Below are positions 51,291 to 59,650 of a stretch of DNA of 64,000 bases, one piece after another. Numbering within the stretch: position 1 is the stretch's first letter; every line of letters starts with the position of its first letter. The stretch comes from Nonomuraea dietziae. Its GTDB lineage: Bacteria > Actinomycetota > Actinomycetes > Streptosporangiales > Streptosporangiaceae. Below the pieces are notes generated by a model, which was not told the DNA's origin, did not search any database, and worked only from the letters and a program-made list of their open reading frames with translations. Position numbers and translations under genes: made by a program. Where the stretch lies: assembly GCF_014195505.1 (NCBI RefSeq), contig NZ_JACIBV010000001.1:4030001-4094000 (forward strand). Direction: 5' to 3'.

Positions 51291-51879
51291 AGCGACTTGT
51301 CCGACGAGCGCTGGGCCTTGATCGAGCCGGTGATCACGGCGTGGAAGGCCGCGCACCCGTCGGTCGGCGGCCATCAGGGCAGGTACGCGATGAGAGGGGT
51401 CGTCAACGCGATCCTCTACCAGAGCAGCCGGCTGCTAGTGGAACCTCCTGCCGCACGATCTGCCGCCGCGCAGCGCGGTCTACTACGACTTCCCTCTGTG
51501 GCGTGATGACGGCACAGAGCAGGCATCCATGACCTGCTGCGGTGGCAGAGCCGGGAGAAGAACCGGCGATCAGCCGACCCGAGCCTGGTGGTGCTCGACA
51601 CCCAGAGCGTGCACGTGGCGGCGGGGGTGCCCCACGGAGCCCGGTTCGGCACGGAGGTGGAGATCGTCGGGGCGCAACCCCGCCGACCGGGGGTTCGTCC
51701 CTCAGCCCAAGTGGTGGGTGGTGGAGCAGGCCTACGGCACCCTCATGCTGCACCGCCGTCTGGTGCGCGACTACGAGCATCACTCCACCAATTCCGACTC
51801 GCGCGTGTACTGGCCGATGAGCGACGTGATGACCAGACGCCTGACCGGCACCGCCACCCCGACCTGGCGCGGCGCGTGA
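51291..51879 (+). pseudogene. IS5-type transposase, deleted and frameshifted
   Basis: Matches to a common actinobacterial IS5-group transposase occur in order but in several frames: DLSDERWALIEPVITAWKAA and YAMRGVVNAILYQS; then LPHDLPPRSAVYY and PLWRDDGT; then LLRWQSREKNRRSADPSLVV with LDTQSVHVAAGVP; then NPADRGFVPQPKWWVVEQAY and TLMLHRRLVRDYEHH. The middle of the protein, including part of the DDE catalytic core, is missing. It cannot make an active transposase. No intact terminal inverted repeats were found. Confidence 0.85.
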
Positions 51880-51950
51880 CCTCTAGCACGTGGTCCAAGG
51901 TGATCGACGGGAGGCTGGCAAGTAATGCCCGGTCCGCGTCGTCCGACCTG

Positions 51951-52238
51951 TCATGGCGTCCCGATACAGCGGCCCTCGCCATCGTATTCCCGCATGGCGT
52001 GGGTGCCGTTGGGGCAGTCGGTAATGCTGAGCGACGAGCCTCGCAAGATCTTCAGTATTTTCCTGTCTGCGTCGGGCGATGCGCAGTCGACGACCTCATA
52101 GTTCCCCTCCTTATCCTTGAAACACTCTCCTTCCTCAGCGCCGTATCCACTTCTGGAGCAGCTGGCGGTGGCAAGGACCAGGAGAAACAGTGATGTGAGC
52201 AGAGCAAGGCGGGCAATCAAACGAGCTCCAAAAAACAT
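51951..52238 (-). CDS. Small lipoprotein, LppU/SCO3897-like
   Basis: The 95-residue protein has a lipoprotein signal (LIARLALLTSLFLLVLATASC, Cys at the lipobox) and a short Cys-containing domain: GECFKDKEGNYEVVDCASPDA, ILKILRGSS, DCPNGTHAM and a final GRC. This pattern is typical of the C-terminal domain of LppU/SCO3897-type secreted proteins of unknown function. The ATG at 52238 lacks a ribosome-binding site and its upstream region is AT-rich. It sits amid gene debris, yet its own frame is intact. Confidence 0.62.
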   Translation of the reverse strand: MFFGARLIARLALLTSLFLLVLATASCSRSGYGAEEGECFKDKEGNYEVVDCASPDADRKILKILRGSSLSITDCPNGTHAMREYDGEGRCIGTP

Positions 52239-52329
52239 GATTGTTATTTGTGGAATATACGAGTCCGGCCGGAAGCTTGGCAAGATCACCAGCCCCCTCC
52301 GGGCTGAGCTCGGCTTGCCGCCCTCTTGC

Positions 52330-52646
52330 CTCAGAGGGCGGTTCCGCCTGGCACCGCACGGCAGGATCGTGGTCTCCGGCGACATCGCCACCTTCGAGCC
52401 GGTCCCGGTCTCGGCCAACGAGCTGCTGATGCAGGGCGCGTCGATGCTCACCTACAACAGCAACCTGCTCAGCCAGACCCATACCGGGCAGCTCGCCGAC
52501 AGCGCACGCCGCGCGCTGGAACTGGTCGCGGACGGCAGGATCGACATCGACGTCACCGCCGAATACGAGCTGGCCGACGTCGAGACCGCCATCGCCCATC
52601 TCGCCGGCGGAGCGACCGCGGCAAGAGCATCGTCAGGAAGGGATGA
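52330..52646 (+). pseudogene. NAD(P)H:quinone oxidoreductase / zinc-type alcohol dehydrogenase, C-terminal fragment
   Basis: The frame reads GRIVVSGDIATFEPVPVSA, NELLMQGASMLTYNSNLL and DGRIDIDVTAEYELADVETA, matching the C-terminal part of quinone-oxidoreductase-like MDR proteins. The N-terminal catalytic and most of the Rossmann region are absent. Near 52615 the frame shifts: the expected ending GKSIVRKG-stop appears in another frame ending at 52646. Truncation plus frameshift mark a dead remnant. Confidence 0.75.
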
Positions 52647-52780
52647 CGCCGCTCCCGGTCCGCCCTGGACGCTGTCGGGATCAAGGCGGTGGCGCCCTCT
52701 CGCCGCGCCTCTCCGAGACGGCATCGTGATCACTGCGCGGCAGAATCGGCTGGCACCGCCGCCGATCGAAGGATCCCTCC

Positions 52781-53543
52781 ATGAAGCAGGTCGTCGCCGT
52801 ACTCCTGGCCGGCGCCTCCATCGCCACCCCCGCCCAGGGCCGTCGTCGCCCCCTCCGATCCGGTCTCGGCGCTGAAGAGCCGGATCACCGCCGGCAAGGG
52901 CGTGACGTTCACCGACATCACCTCCTACGTGCAGCTTTCGGGCAAGACCACGGTCATGAGCCGCAGGGGAAGGCTCCAGTACGGCAAGTCGGGACTCGCC
53001 GCCTCCGACGTCTCCGTCAAGGCCGCCAAGGAGGGCGGGATGTCCAGCGTCTTCGTCGACGAACGCGTCATCACCGTAGGAAAGGTCTCCTACAGGAAGG
53101 GCGGCCTGTTCGCCGAGAGAGGGCCCGAGGGCAAGCCTTGGCTCAAGATCAACAAGTGGCTGCCGGTCGGGTTGAGCGGCGCGTTCAGCCAGCCCGTCCA
53201 CGCCACCGAGCCGGCGACGCTCAAGGCGCTGATATCCGCGGGAAAGCGGTCGGGCCGGACGTACAAGGGGACCGTCACCTTCGGACAGCTCTGGAAGATC
53301 TCCCCTTGGGCCCGGGCGAGCCTGGTGCGCAAGGAGAGCGACGAGCTCATCCACTACACGCTCACCCTGGGCTCCGACGACCTGCCCAGCAAGTTGGTGA
53401 CGACCTACCTGACGGAGGGACATTGGCTCGGGAGGGGCACGGCGGGCGACGAGATCCACAACGAGACCGTCTACAAGGGTTGGGGCGGCCGCCACACGAT
53501 CACACCACCGCCGTCGAGCCAGGTCCACACGGGCAAGAAGTAA
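52781..53543 (+). pseudogene. Secreted protein with a frameshift just after the signal peptide
   Basis: An ATG at 52781 begins a good signal peptide (MKQVVAVLLAGASIATPAQ). The mature region is in a different frame: APSDPVSALKSRITAGKG runs into VTFTDITSYVQLSGK and continues intact to 53543, ending HTGKK. Removing one G from the GGG at 52837-52839 joins them perfectly (...AQAVVAPSDPVSALKS). It is therefore either a recent frameshift or a sequencing error. The ~230-residue mature protein is beta-rich and unrecognised (FGQLWKISPWARASLVRKE). A GTG at 52902 would give only an unexported fragment. Confidence 0.65.
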
Positions 53544-53577
53544 CCGAAGGGGAGGCCGTGTCCCGACACGAATTCCG

Positions 53578-54405
53578 TCAGGCCTGACGGGCGCGGACGA
53601 ACCAGACGTCCTGGATGGTGGTCCGCAACCGCTCGGGTAGCGGCGGCAGCCAGTCGCAGCGGCCCTCGGCGATGTCGCCGTGCAGCGCCGCCTGTGCCGA
53701 CCAGCCGTACGGCGCCAGCCACTCCACCGGATCGCGGAACGAGCCGACGAACGGCGAGCCACGCTCGCTCATCTCCCGCAGGAAGTCCTGCCGGGCGGGA
53801 TCGGTGAGGAACCGGTCGTGCGGCCCGTCGAACGTCAGCCACGAGCCCGGCGCCGACAGCACGCTCATGGCCTCGGCCAGCGCCCGCCCCTGCGGCTTCG
53901 TGAGGTAGTAGAACAGCCCCTCCGCGATCCAGTGGACCGGCTGCTCGGGGTCGAAGCCCGCGGCGAGTAGCGCGACCGTCCAGCCGTCCTCGCGCAGGTC
54001 CGCCTCCACGACCTCGACCCGGCATCTGGCGGTGAACCCGGCCGCGCCGAGCAGCTCCGCCTTGCCGGCGAGCTGACCCGGCAGGTCGACTTCGTAGTAG
54101 CTGAAGCCCTGGTCGAGCGGCAGCCGGTAGGCGCGGGAATCGGTGCCCGAGCCCAGGCACACGGCCTGCCGTACGCCTGAGTCGAGCAGCGTCAGGTCGC
54201 CGAGCCGCCCTCTGATCGGCACCACCTCCGACGGCAGCCCCTTGCTGCGGATCTCGTCATAGCTCGCCTCGGACTCCGAGGTGACGAAGGCGGCGGCGCA
54301 GGGATCGTCCAGATAGGCGTCCGCCTGAGCATGCTCCCTCGACCGGATCACGGCCATCCAGTCGCTGGTGAGCATCACGGACCTGGCCTGCACCTCATCG
54401 TCCAT
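53578..54405 (-). CDS. Class I SAM-dependent methyltransferase (PF04072/TIGR00027-like)
   Basis: The ~275-residue protein is of the leucine-carboxyl-methyltransferase-like family common in actinobacteria: AVCLGSGTDSRAYRL (SAM-binding loop), FSYYEVDLPGQLAGK, and HWIAEGLFYYLTKPQGRAL. The ATG at 54405 has GAGG eight bases upstream; a GTG at 54411 is in frame. The methyl acceptor is unknown. A paralogue of the same family is divergently encoded at 54852. Confidence 0.85.
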   Translation of the reverse strand: MDDEVQARSVMLTSDWMAVIRSREHAQADAYLDDPCAAAFVTSESEASYDEIRSKGLPSEVVPIRGRLGDLTLLDSGVRQAVCLGSGTDSRAYRLPLDQGFSYYEVDLPGQLAGKAELLGAAGFTARCRVEVVEADLREDGWTVALLAAGFDPEQPVHWIAEGLFYYLTKPQGRALAEAMSVLSAPGSWLTFDGPHDRFLTDPARQDFLREMSERGSPFVGSFRDPVEWLAPYGWSAQAALHGDIAEGRCDWLPPLPERLRTTIQDVWFVRARQA

Positions 54406-54714
54406 CGACACGCCTCACTCTTCGCACGCGAGTTCTGACTTACAGTCATCATGCCTGACGGCGTCCCACCGGTACCGCAGGGGCGCGGAGCGCGCGGGGC
54501 CGAAGGCCGACAAGCGGATCTTTCGCCGTGACCGTGAGGGCGGACATCGCACGCCCGGCATGAGCTGGCACGGCTGGCTTTCTGTAGCGAGCGGGGGCGC
54601 GGCAGTTTGGTGACCGCGGCCACGCCGGACCGCCACGTGCAGCACGCTCAGGCCGACTTCATCCCGGACGCGACGTCTCCGCGTGGACGGCGGTCACCGC
54701 GCCCGAAGATCCTG

Positions 54715-54790
54715 TCGATTACGCCAACCGTAATGGTGTATTTATTAGCGAGTTACTCGAAATTAATTTCCATACGCTATGATGAGCGCG
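54715..54790 (+). promoter_or_regulatory. AT-rich promoter island before a methyltransferase gene
   Basis: About 75 bp rich in A and T interrupt otherwise GC-rich DNA. They hold an inverted repeat ATTACG-5 bp-CGTAAT (54718-54734) and a near-consensus -10 TATGAT (54778-54783). The rest of the 54406-54851 gap contains no gene. The island probably drives the gene at 54852 and may be a target of nucleoid proteins such as Lsr2. Confidence 0.45.
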
Positions 54791-54851
54791 GGCATTATGA
54801 ATAGGCATTTAGCATCGTCGTTCCAGGCACCAGGAAAGGGAACGGCGACAT

Positions 54852-55703
54852 ATGCACACAGCGCAGCCCAGCCAGACCGCGCTCATCACGGCGGCCTCCC
54901 GTGCGGCCCACCTCGTGGTGGACCAAGAGCCCTTCATCTTCCGTGACACCGTCGCCGCCTCTCTGCTCGGCGAGCTCGCCGAGCAGTTCATCGGCTACCA
55001 CCGGTCCCACGGCGACCACCTCGTCCTGTCAGGCACCAGAGCCCAGGTGACGGCCCGCAGTCACTACACCGAGCGCCGCCTGGCCGAGCTGGCCCGCGAC
55101 GGGCTGGAACAGTACGTGGTGCTCGGCGCGGGACTCGACACCTTCGCCTGCCGTCCGGGCCCGGAGGTCAAGATCTTCGAGGTCGACCATCCCGCCACCC
55201 AGCGGTGGAAGCGCGACCTGTTCGCGGCCGCGGGCGTCACGCCCTCGCGCGCCCTGGCCTTCGCCCCCGTGGACTTCGAGACCGACGACCTGATGGCCAG
55301 CCTGCGCGCCGCCGGGTTCGACCCGTCCAAACCCGCCCTGGTGAGCTGGCTCGGCGTCTCCATGTACCTCACACGGGACGCGGTCGCCGCCACCCTGGCC
55401 ACCGTAGGCCGCCTTGCCCCCGGCACGGAGCTGGTGATGGAATACGCCCTGCCGTCCGCCTTCCGCGACGAGCGGGGCGCCGCGTTCGCGGACTTCGCCC
55501 TCCCCGCCGCCGCCGAGCGCGGCGAGCCCTGGCTGACCTTCCTCGCCCCGGACGACCTGTCCGCCCTGCTCGTTCAGCACGGCCTCAGCGCGACCGAGCA
55601 CGTACGGCAGGCCGACAGCATCGCCCCCGCACTGTGGCGCCGCTCCGACGGCCTGCGCCCTGCCGACCTGTGCCGCCTGGCTCGCGCGACCGTGCTGCGC
55701 TAA
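54852..55703 (+). CDS. Class I SAM-dependent methyltransferase (PF04072/TIGR00027-like)
   Basis: The 283-residue protein shows YVVLGAGLDTFACRPG (SAM-binding), KIFEVDHPATQRWKRDL and ALVSWLGVSMYLTRDAVAATL, the same family as its divergent neighbour but only distantly similar. AGGAAAGGG lies upstream of the ATG at some distance, and the promoter island above it is AT-rich. The methyl acceptor is unknown. Family members are often linked to secondary metabolite or lipid modification. Confidence 0.87.
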   Translation: MHTAQPSQTALITAASRAAHLVVDQEPFIFRDTVAASLLGELAEQFIGYHRSHGDHLVLSGTRAQVTARSHYTERRLAELARDGLEQYVVLGAGLDTFACRPGPEVKIFEVDHPATQRWKRDLFAAAGVTPSRALAFAPVDFETDDLMASLRAAGFDPSKPALVSWLGVSMYLTRDAVAATLATVGRLAPGTELVMEYALPSAFRDERGAAFADFALPAAAERGEPWLTFLAPDDLSALLVQHGLSATEHVRQADSIAPALWRRSDGLRPADLCRLARATVLR

Positions 55704-55797
55704 CTGACTGCGTCGGGCTCGACAGCGGGTTGAGGTCTGCACCAGATCCGCACACAGGCTGCGCATCGCTCGCATATGCGTCTGCTTCGATGGCGCC

Positions 55798-56229
55798 GTG
55801 ACGGAGCAGCGAACGCCAGAAGCACGCGAGGTTTACTGGACGTTCGGATGCGGGCTCTCCGCGATCATCGCAACAGCGTGCGCGACGTTCGGGACCTTCC
55901 TCGATATCCACCTGGTGGCCCGCGCGCAGCTCTATTGCCTGGGCGACCTGAGCTCCGGAGAGAACTTCGCCGGCGCCATCTGGTCCCTAAGCCGGATAGT
56001 GATCTTTCCGATGATCTCGGTAGTGTCGGCGCTTGTGGCACAGCCGTTCCATCTGCTGGCCCGGCTCCCCTGGCTGGCCGGACGCATGGGGTCAGGTGTC
56101 ATTCTGCTGGCTCTCACCGTTGCCGGCTCCATCGCCGGACCGATAGCGATGACTTTGTACGACGTGGCTACCGAGGGCACCCCAGGCGATTGCGTTCTAC
56201 CGTGGTGGCCCTCGTGGCTGCCCTCATAA
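55798..56229 (+). CDS. Small polytopic membrane protein of unknown function
   Basis: The 143-residue protein has three hydrophobic segments (FGCGLSAIIATACATFGTFL, RIVIFPMISVVSALVA, GVILLALTVAGSIAGPIAM) and ends in a Pro/Trp-rich tail (LPWWPSWLPS). No family recognised. It starts with GTG, without a clear ribosome-binding site, 94 bp after the methyltransferase gene. Codon bias is somewhat weaker than in core genes of the window. Confidence 0.5.
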   Translation: MTEQRTPEAREVYWTFGCGLSAIIATACATFGTFLDIHLVARAQLYCLGDLSSGENFAGAIWSLSRIVIFPMISVVSALVAQPFHLLARLPWLAGRMGSGVILLALTVAGSIAGPIAMTLYDVATEGTPGDCVLPWWPSWLPS

Positions 56230-56356
56230 GGCCACAAACCTTATAACCCGCACGCGGCAGTGTTCAGCGCGGGAACCGTGAACGCACCGATACGGCTCTC
56301 GGGAAACGATCGCGCTGAGCCCGGGAAGCGATCTTCCAAGCCCCCCTCGAAAGCCC

Positions 56357-56602
56357 TTGCGGATCACGGGCCCCCCGCAAGGATGGGGTGCGACGCAAGC
56401 CGCACGACAGGCGATCGGAGCATGGCCTGCGGAGCTGTACGCCCGCCGGATCGTCGACGGCCTCCTGGCGGCGGCAGAGAACGAGCCCGACCAAGAGAAG
56501 CGGAACAAGCTCAAAGAGACAGCCACCTTCCTCGCCACCACAGGATGGTCAGTCCTACCAGGCGTGGCTGGGAACGCCACCTCGACGGGTATCGGGCTGT
56601 GA
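56357..56602 (+). CDS. Small hypothetical protein, possibly truncated at its N-terminus
   Basis: The frame reads AELYARRIVDGLLAAAENEP, DQEKRNKLKETATFLATTGW and ends at TGA 56602. The helical, charged pattern looks coding, but the upstream part (ITGPPQGWGATQAARQ) is poor and no ribosome-binding site is visible, so it may be the end of a larger lost gene. Its stop overlaps the GTG of the next small frame (GTGA), an arrangement typical of real operons. Confidence 0.35.
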   Translation: MRITGPPQGWGATQAARQAIGAWPAELYARRIVDGLLAAAENEPDQEKRNKLKETATFLATTGWSVLPGVAGNATSTGIGL

Positions 56603-56838
56603 CCGGGCCGGAAAGCAACAGCGAGGCTCGCCTCGTGGTCGTTGATGGAGCGGTCTACCGCGCTCAATGGGGCGATCGGACCAGAGCCGATATAGCACCA
56701 CCCGTGGTCATCTTTCTGATCAAAGATGCGGACACGCCTGGCAGTGAGCTCCTCGTGTCATGGACTTCTACGTCAGGCCCGCAACCAAAACATCTGGAAG
56801 ACGCCGTGGTCGCGGTCAGTGTCCGCATTGCTTACTGA
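56599..56838 (+). CDS. Small hypothetical protein (79 residues)
   Basis: It begins with a GTG overlapping the previous stop and reads ARLVVVDGAVYRAQWGDRT, PPVVIFLIKDADTPGSELLV, ending VSVRIAY. A compact beta-rich fold is likely. No family recognised. It is located in a stretch of accessory, lower-GC genes. Confidence 0.35.
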   Translation: MTGPESNSEARLVVVDGAVYRAQWGDRTRADIAPPVVIFLIKDADTPGSELLVSWTSTSGPQPKHLEDAVVAVSVRIAY

Positions 56839-56974
56839 CAGACCACGACCTGTTGCCATGAGCCCACGGCGTCGCACGCTCCGCTGGACGGACAAGGCGA
56901 TCGAATAGGACGATCTCGCCAACATCATCACCGAGAGCTAGCCTGTCCTCGAAAGCGCCCAACGGAGGTGTGTG

Positions 56975-57211
56975 TTGGCCAGAGACGCAAGAGCGGCGTT
57001 AGTCAAACGCCACGCACCAATGCTGGCCTCCGGTCTGGCGGCGAGGGTTCTCGTGCTGGCGCTCATGGATCTGGCCAATGATGTCTTCAGCTGGGTCAGG
57101 CTCGCCTTCACTGCCGCCATCTTCGTACTCGCCTACTCAGCTTGCGTCGCAGTCGTATTCGCCCGCTCCCGTAGAAACCGGACTGTCGCCGGGAACAGAA
57201 GCCGCTGGTAG
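56975..57211 (+). CDS. Small two-helix membrane protein
   Basis: The 78-residue frame has two hydrophobic segments (ASGLAARVLVLALMDLA and LAFTAAIFVLAYSACVAVVF) and a basic C-terminal tail. GGAGG (56964-56968) is 6 bases before a TTG at 56975, which I take as the start; a GTG at 56972 is in frame. No family recognised. Confidence 0.42.
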   Translation: MARDARAALVKRHAPMLASGLAARVLVLALMDLANDVFSWVRLAFTAAIFVLAYSACVAVVFARSRRNRTVAGNRSRW

Positions 57212-57394
57212 AGCACCAGACGCGAAAGCGGCCCGTTGCCGCGAACAACGAGCCGCCTCGACCCCACCACACCTCGCCTGACACGCCAGCCTCACCAGCG
57301 GTCTCCCGTACAGCGTACTGACCGGGGAGGCCCTGCATGTCCCCCTGCTCCGCGCGACAGTGGAAACCCTTGAAGCCCGATTTCTGGTGAGTCC

Positions 57395-58540
57395 ATGAGC
57401 CGCATCGAAGACCGCACACCCCCTCTTCCTGGTCACCCCATCCGAACGGACAAGATTGCGCGTGTCGGCTCTTCCCGCTACCGGATCTCTGGTCCCTTTA
57501 TCCTCACCGCGTTCCTGGGCGTCGCCACCTTGGCAGGCGCTTTCTTCCTCCCCCGCTACCTGCTCGCATGGGACCTGGGCACGGCAAAGCCGCCAGCCGA
57601 CTACGCCACCGCGGTAAACAACATCCGCACCGCCCTACTCCAGGGCGTCGGCGGCCTGGTACTCCTGATCGGCGCTTATCTCACCTGGCGCCAACTGCAG
57701 CTCAGTCGCCACGGGCAGGCTACCGAGTCCTTCGCCGCCGCCATCGCGCATCTGGGTGACACCGCCGTGGACGTCCGCTTGGGCGGAATCTACGCCCTGG
57801 AACGCATCGCGCGCTCCTCCACAGCCGACCGCCGGACCATCGGGGAAATTCTCTCCGCGTTCATAGGAAACCGAGCCCGCGATCCAGAACGAGACATCCA
57901 GCACGCTCGTCAGATGACCACAGCGCCGGGCAGTTCTGTCAACCTCTCGCTGCGCGCCCCTGACATCCACGCGGCAATGACTGTCCTCGGCCGCCGGGAC
58001 CCCGTCCGGGGTCAGGTGCTCCGCCTCGACCGCGTGGTCCTGCCCAAGACCGACCTCGCCTCCGCCCGACTCCGCGACGTGGATCTCCATTTCAGTGATC
58101 TAACCGAAGCCTCTTTCGTCGGAGCCGATCTGACTCGTGCGGATCTCACCGGAGTGCGGCTGGCGGGGGCGATCCTTGCCGACGCGATCCTTTACCAGGC
58201 CGACCTACGTGACGCCGTTCTCACTGGAGCCATCGCCGAGGGCATCGATCTCCGGGGCACCGATCTGAGCAGGGCTGAGCTGCGGAACGCCAACCTGCGC
58301 GGTGCCCGCCTGGACTACAGCGACCTCCGGGGCGCCACGCTGACCGGCGCCATCCTGACTGGTGCATCGCTGAAACGGGTGGTCTTCGACGAGACCACCA
58401 CGTGGCCCGACGGCTTCGACGCCGCCCTGATCAGACCAGCACGGCCGCGATCGCTCCCGCCCGTCCGTCCCAGGACCTACGACGAGTTCGCCGTCAAGGC
58501 GGCGACCGCCGAGGACGACCCACCGGCCGAAGCCGAGTAG
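57395..58540 (+). CDS. Membrane-anchored pentapeptide-repeat protein
   Basis: The 381-residue protein has two transmembrane helices (FILTAFLGVATLAGAFFLP and LLQGVGGLVLLIGAYLTW), then AAIAHLGDTAVDVRLGGIYALERIA (a region seen in bacterial pentapeptide membrane proteins), and about 25 pentapeptide repeats at ~215-345 of type A(D/N)L(x)G (ADLTRADLTGVRLAGA, AELRNANLRGARLDYSDLRG). The repeats form a right-handed quadrilateral beta-helix. Function unknown; a scaffolding role at the membrane is a guess. Confidence 0.85.
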   Translation: MSRIEDRTPPLPGHPIRTDKIARVGSSRYRISGPFILTAFLGVATLAGAFFLPRYLLAWDLGTAKPPADYATAVNNIRTALLQGVGGLVLLIGAYLTWRQLQLSRHGQATESFAAAIAHLGDTAVDVRLGGIYALERIARSSTADRRTIGEILSAFIGNRARDPERDIQHARQMTTAPGSSVNLSLRAPDIHAAMTVLGRRDPVRGQVLRLDRVVLPKTDLASARLRDVDLHFSDLTEASFVGADLTRADLTGVRLAGAILADAILYQADLRDAVLTGAIAEGIDLRGTDLSRAELRNANLRGARLDYSDLRGATLTGAILTGASLKRVVFDETTTWPDGFDAALIRPARPRSLPPVRPRTYDEFAVKAATAEDDPPAEAE

Positions 58541-58748
58541 GTGACGGATGACGTCACCATCGTCAAAACCTCATAGTGCCAACTCCGCCACTCTGGCGTG
58601 ACCTGAAGCGCGCCTACAGCCGCGCGATGAGGCCTCGGTGACGTTCATGGGCGAGGTGGCGACCCCCGACTTCATCACCCACGTGTCCGTCCACCACTGG
58701 CCCGAACAGCTGCAACACATCACCCACGCGGGCTGGGACGGGTCTCGT
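58541..58748. other. Intergenic region with gene debris
   Basis: A plus-strand stretch reads EVATPDFITHVSVHHWPEQ without a start or stop that makes sense. Nothing else is supported. A 27-bp block at 58753-58779 repeats one at 56878-56904 with three differences, both encoding LRWT-x-KA-x-E, so these are two relics of related genes. Confidence 0.35.
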
Positions 58749-59099
58749 TCATGCTCCGCTGGACGGGCAAGGCCGTCGAGCAACTGCGCTCGTATCCCAA
58801 CCCTCCATCCGCTCACGCTCGTCTTCGAGCCTCGCCTCGGCTTTCCTATCGAGCCGGTCCCTCGAGCTAGGCCGGTCCGGGCTCTCTCGCACTGCGGCCT
58901 TGATACAGCCGACCGCGGCCCAGTCCCAGTTCGTGTTTCGTGCCATGTCCTTGAGATACCCATGGCTCAGCGGCGCGCCTCTGGGACGGGCTCCCGCCGC
59001 GCGGATCGAGCGCAACGCCGCCCAGGTGTGGTCGATGCCCTTGCAGGTGCGGTTGATGGCCCACCATGCAGTGTCAATGATCTCTGCCCGCGTGGTCAC
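58749..59099 (-). CDS. Possible hypothetical protein (116 residues)
   Basis: From a GTG at 59099 the frame reads AEIIDTAWWAINRTCKGID, HTWAALRSIRAAGARPRG, MARNTNWDWAAVGCIKAAVR, and ends at TGA. Amino-acid use looks like a genuine protein, but there is no clear ribosome-binding site and its 3' end overlaps the opposite-strand LRWT relic. It could be a small gene of an integrated element. Confidence 0.33.
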   Translation of the reverse strand: MTTRAEIIDTAWWAINRTCKGIDHTWAALRSIRAAGARPRGAPLSHGYLKDMARNTNWDWAAVGCIKAAVRESPDRPSSRDRLDRKAEARLEDERERMEGWDTSAVARRPCPSSGA

Positions 59100-59212
59100 G
59101 TCCTGCCCGCAGCGAATGACACCGGGCGTCTTGAGCTGTCATCAGTCGGCAAGATCGCTAGTCGCCAGGAAGGTAAAAAGTCAGGTCAGACGATGTCTGG
59201 CCTGGCTGATCG

Positions 59213-59317
59213 AGTGTGCCCCCTGCAGGATTCGAACTTCATGACTCCGTACGACCCCGAGTTCACGGACTCGGGTTCTCGCACCTGAAGCCTCGATTCG
59301 AACTGGAGCATGACTCC
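59213..59317 (-). repeat. tRNA-3'-end-like fragment with an imperfect repeat (possible attachment-site relic)
   Basis: The minus strand reads GTTCGAATCCTGCAGGGGGC, like the T-loop, T-stem and acceptor 3' half of a tRNA, but no complete tRNA can be folded. GATTCGAACT followed by CATGACTCC occurs twice (59229-59248 and 59295-59317), and a 7-bp hairpin (59256-59275) lies between. This is what integrase attachment sites leave behind. The rest of 59100-59650 contains no gene. Confidence 0.4.
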
Positions 59318-59650
59318 TGACCGTGCGCGATGGGGCGAGTCCTGGCGGGTGGCGGTCGACCCTCCCGCCTGATGCGCGGCTCATCGCACTCTCCTGTCCT
59401 CGCAATCGGCGAAAGTCACCTCAAGACGGTCTCCCCGACGGGACAAGCCCCCACGCGACAAACGGATGAAACATGGCCAACCGCCATCAGTCTCTTGAAT
59501 CTGATGATTCCCTCCCCAGAGATGCTCCGGGTAGAGATTGTCCTGATGCGCATGATGGCTTTATGCCGCGACCCAGGCGTGTCCGGTGAGCGGCGGCCGG
59601 CGCTGAACGCATGATGAACTTCCTGCTCCAACCGGGTGAGGAGTCGTCGG

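Noticed and set aside
56260..56838. Single 192-codon gene covering 56260-56838
   Set aside because: The first part is Arg/Pro-rich and in a different frame from the better coding stretch 56357-56602; two short overlapping frames fit better.
59213..59320. Complete tRNA gene
   Set aside because: Only the 3' half resembles a tRNA; the T-stem 5' strand does not pair and no D-arm or acceptor 5' strand is found.
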